Assembly: GCA_934654815.1 (NCBI GenBank)
Contig: CAKUGU010000055.1
Span: 1-10,597 of the forward strand
DNA from: an uncultured Ellagibacter sp.
GTDB lineage: Bacteria; Actinomycetota; Coriobacteriia; Coriobacteriales; Eggerthellaceae
Length of the DNA stretch: 10,597 nucleotides
Reading direction: 5' to 3'
Every line of letters starts with the position of its first letter. Positions within the stretch are counted from its first letter, which is position 1. Both the position numbers and the translations under genes were made by a program. Below the pieces are notes generated by a model. It saw nothing but the letters and a program-made list of their open reading frames with translations. It searched no databases and was not told where the DNA came from. Below are positions 10,409-10,597 of the stretch, in pieces.

Positions 10409-10597
10409 GTGGGGCAAACTCTCGGAAACAGCGCTCCAAGCGCCGCTGGCGCATCGGGAAATCCGCTTCTTGACCAGGCGCGGGATGCGCTTAAGAAATA
10501 CTTCGGCTACGCGGACTTCAGGCCCGGGCAGGCGGGTGTCATCGAGGCGGTCCTTACCCGCCGCGACGCGCTCGCCGTCATGCCGACGGGCGCGGGC
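10409..10597 (+). CDS. recQ: ATP-dependent DNA helicase RecQ, N-terminal 63 codons (3' partial)
   Basis: The frame from GTG 10409 runs off the window. After a non-conserved start of about 20 residues it reads LKKYFGYADFRPGQ (28-41), the RecQ-specific motif 0 that contacts the adenine of ATP, then VIEAVLTRRDALAVMPTGAG (44-63). That segment is the start of the helicase Walker A motif, cut just before its Lys. RecQ unwinds DNA with 3'-5' polarity in recombination and replication-fork repair. GAGGGAG (10395-10401), overlapping the stop of the lipoprotein gene, gives a ribosome binding site 7 bases before GTG. The 4-bp gap suggests translational coupling with the lipoprotein, an unusual pairing by function. 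Domain content beyond the N-terminus (RQC, HRDC) cannot be seen. Confidence 0.93.
   Translation, partial: MGQTLGNSAPSAAGASGNPLLDQARDALKKYFGYADFRPGQAGVIEAVLTRRDALAVMPTGAG

Overview
The window looks like chromosomal DNA from a high-GC anaerobic actinobacterium, most likely a gut Coriobacteriia (Eggerthella/Gordonibacter/Slackia-like). I infer this from the GC-rich coding style and from the typical mix of genes: a Tat-exported molybdopterin oxidoreductase with a TorD-type chaperone, a DUF4405-type membrane protein, Asp/Ser-rich surface lipoproteins and a Pro-Asp-rich wall protein. The species cannot be fixed from sequence alone.

Layout. At 1-1064 (+) is the 3' end of a large surface protein with an MBG-like fold, a long Pro/Asp/Asn repeat stalk and a C-terminal membrane anchor. 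A perfect 16-bp hairpin follows. At 1227-1382 (+) lies a 51-codon remnant that reads as the N-terminus of an FMN-binding pyridoxamine 5'-phosphate oxidase/Nim-like protein. It is cut off where it meets the next locus.

From 7358 down to 1368 (-) runs a five-gene cluster. It encodes the Tat-exported Mo catalytic subunit, a four-cluster [4Fe-4S] subunit (TAATG overlap), a TorD/DmsD-like chaperone (after a long intergenic hairpin), a DUF4405-like integral membrane protein with a di-haem b histidine pattern and a tethered Cys4 tail, and (after a terminator-like hairpin) a lipoprotein with an acidic tail. Together they look like a quinol-linked respiratory reductase facing the outside of the cell. 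The substrate cannot be named.

Divergently, at 7660-8469 (+), is a MIP-family aquaglyceroporin with a good promoter and terminator. A 480-bp gap follows, holding degenerate inverted and direct copies of a TTTGCAAACCCGTC-type element and a 14-bp direct repeat. It ends in a promoter with MerR-type architecture that drives a short, three-cysteine LarE/PP-loop sulfurtransferase (8950-9615). Two hairpins and an extended -10 separate it from a small lipoprotein with a TTG start (9823-10404). Four bases later begins recQ (10409 to the window edge).

The most unusual points are the membrane subunit (predicted di-haem b protein with an outside Cys4 motif in place of an NrfD/DmsC-type anchor), the MerR-like promoter on the short larE, the intergenic repeat cluster, the long intra-operon hairpin with a competing pairing, and the truncated Nim-like gene. 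No CRISPR array, tRNA, rRNA, insertion sequence or transposase gene was seen.
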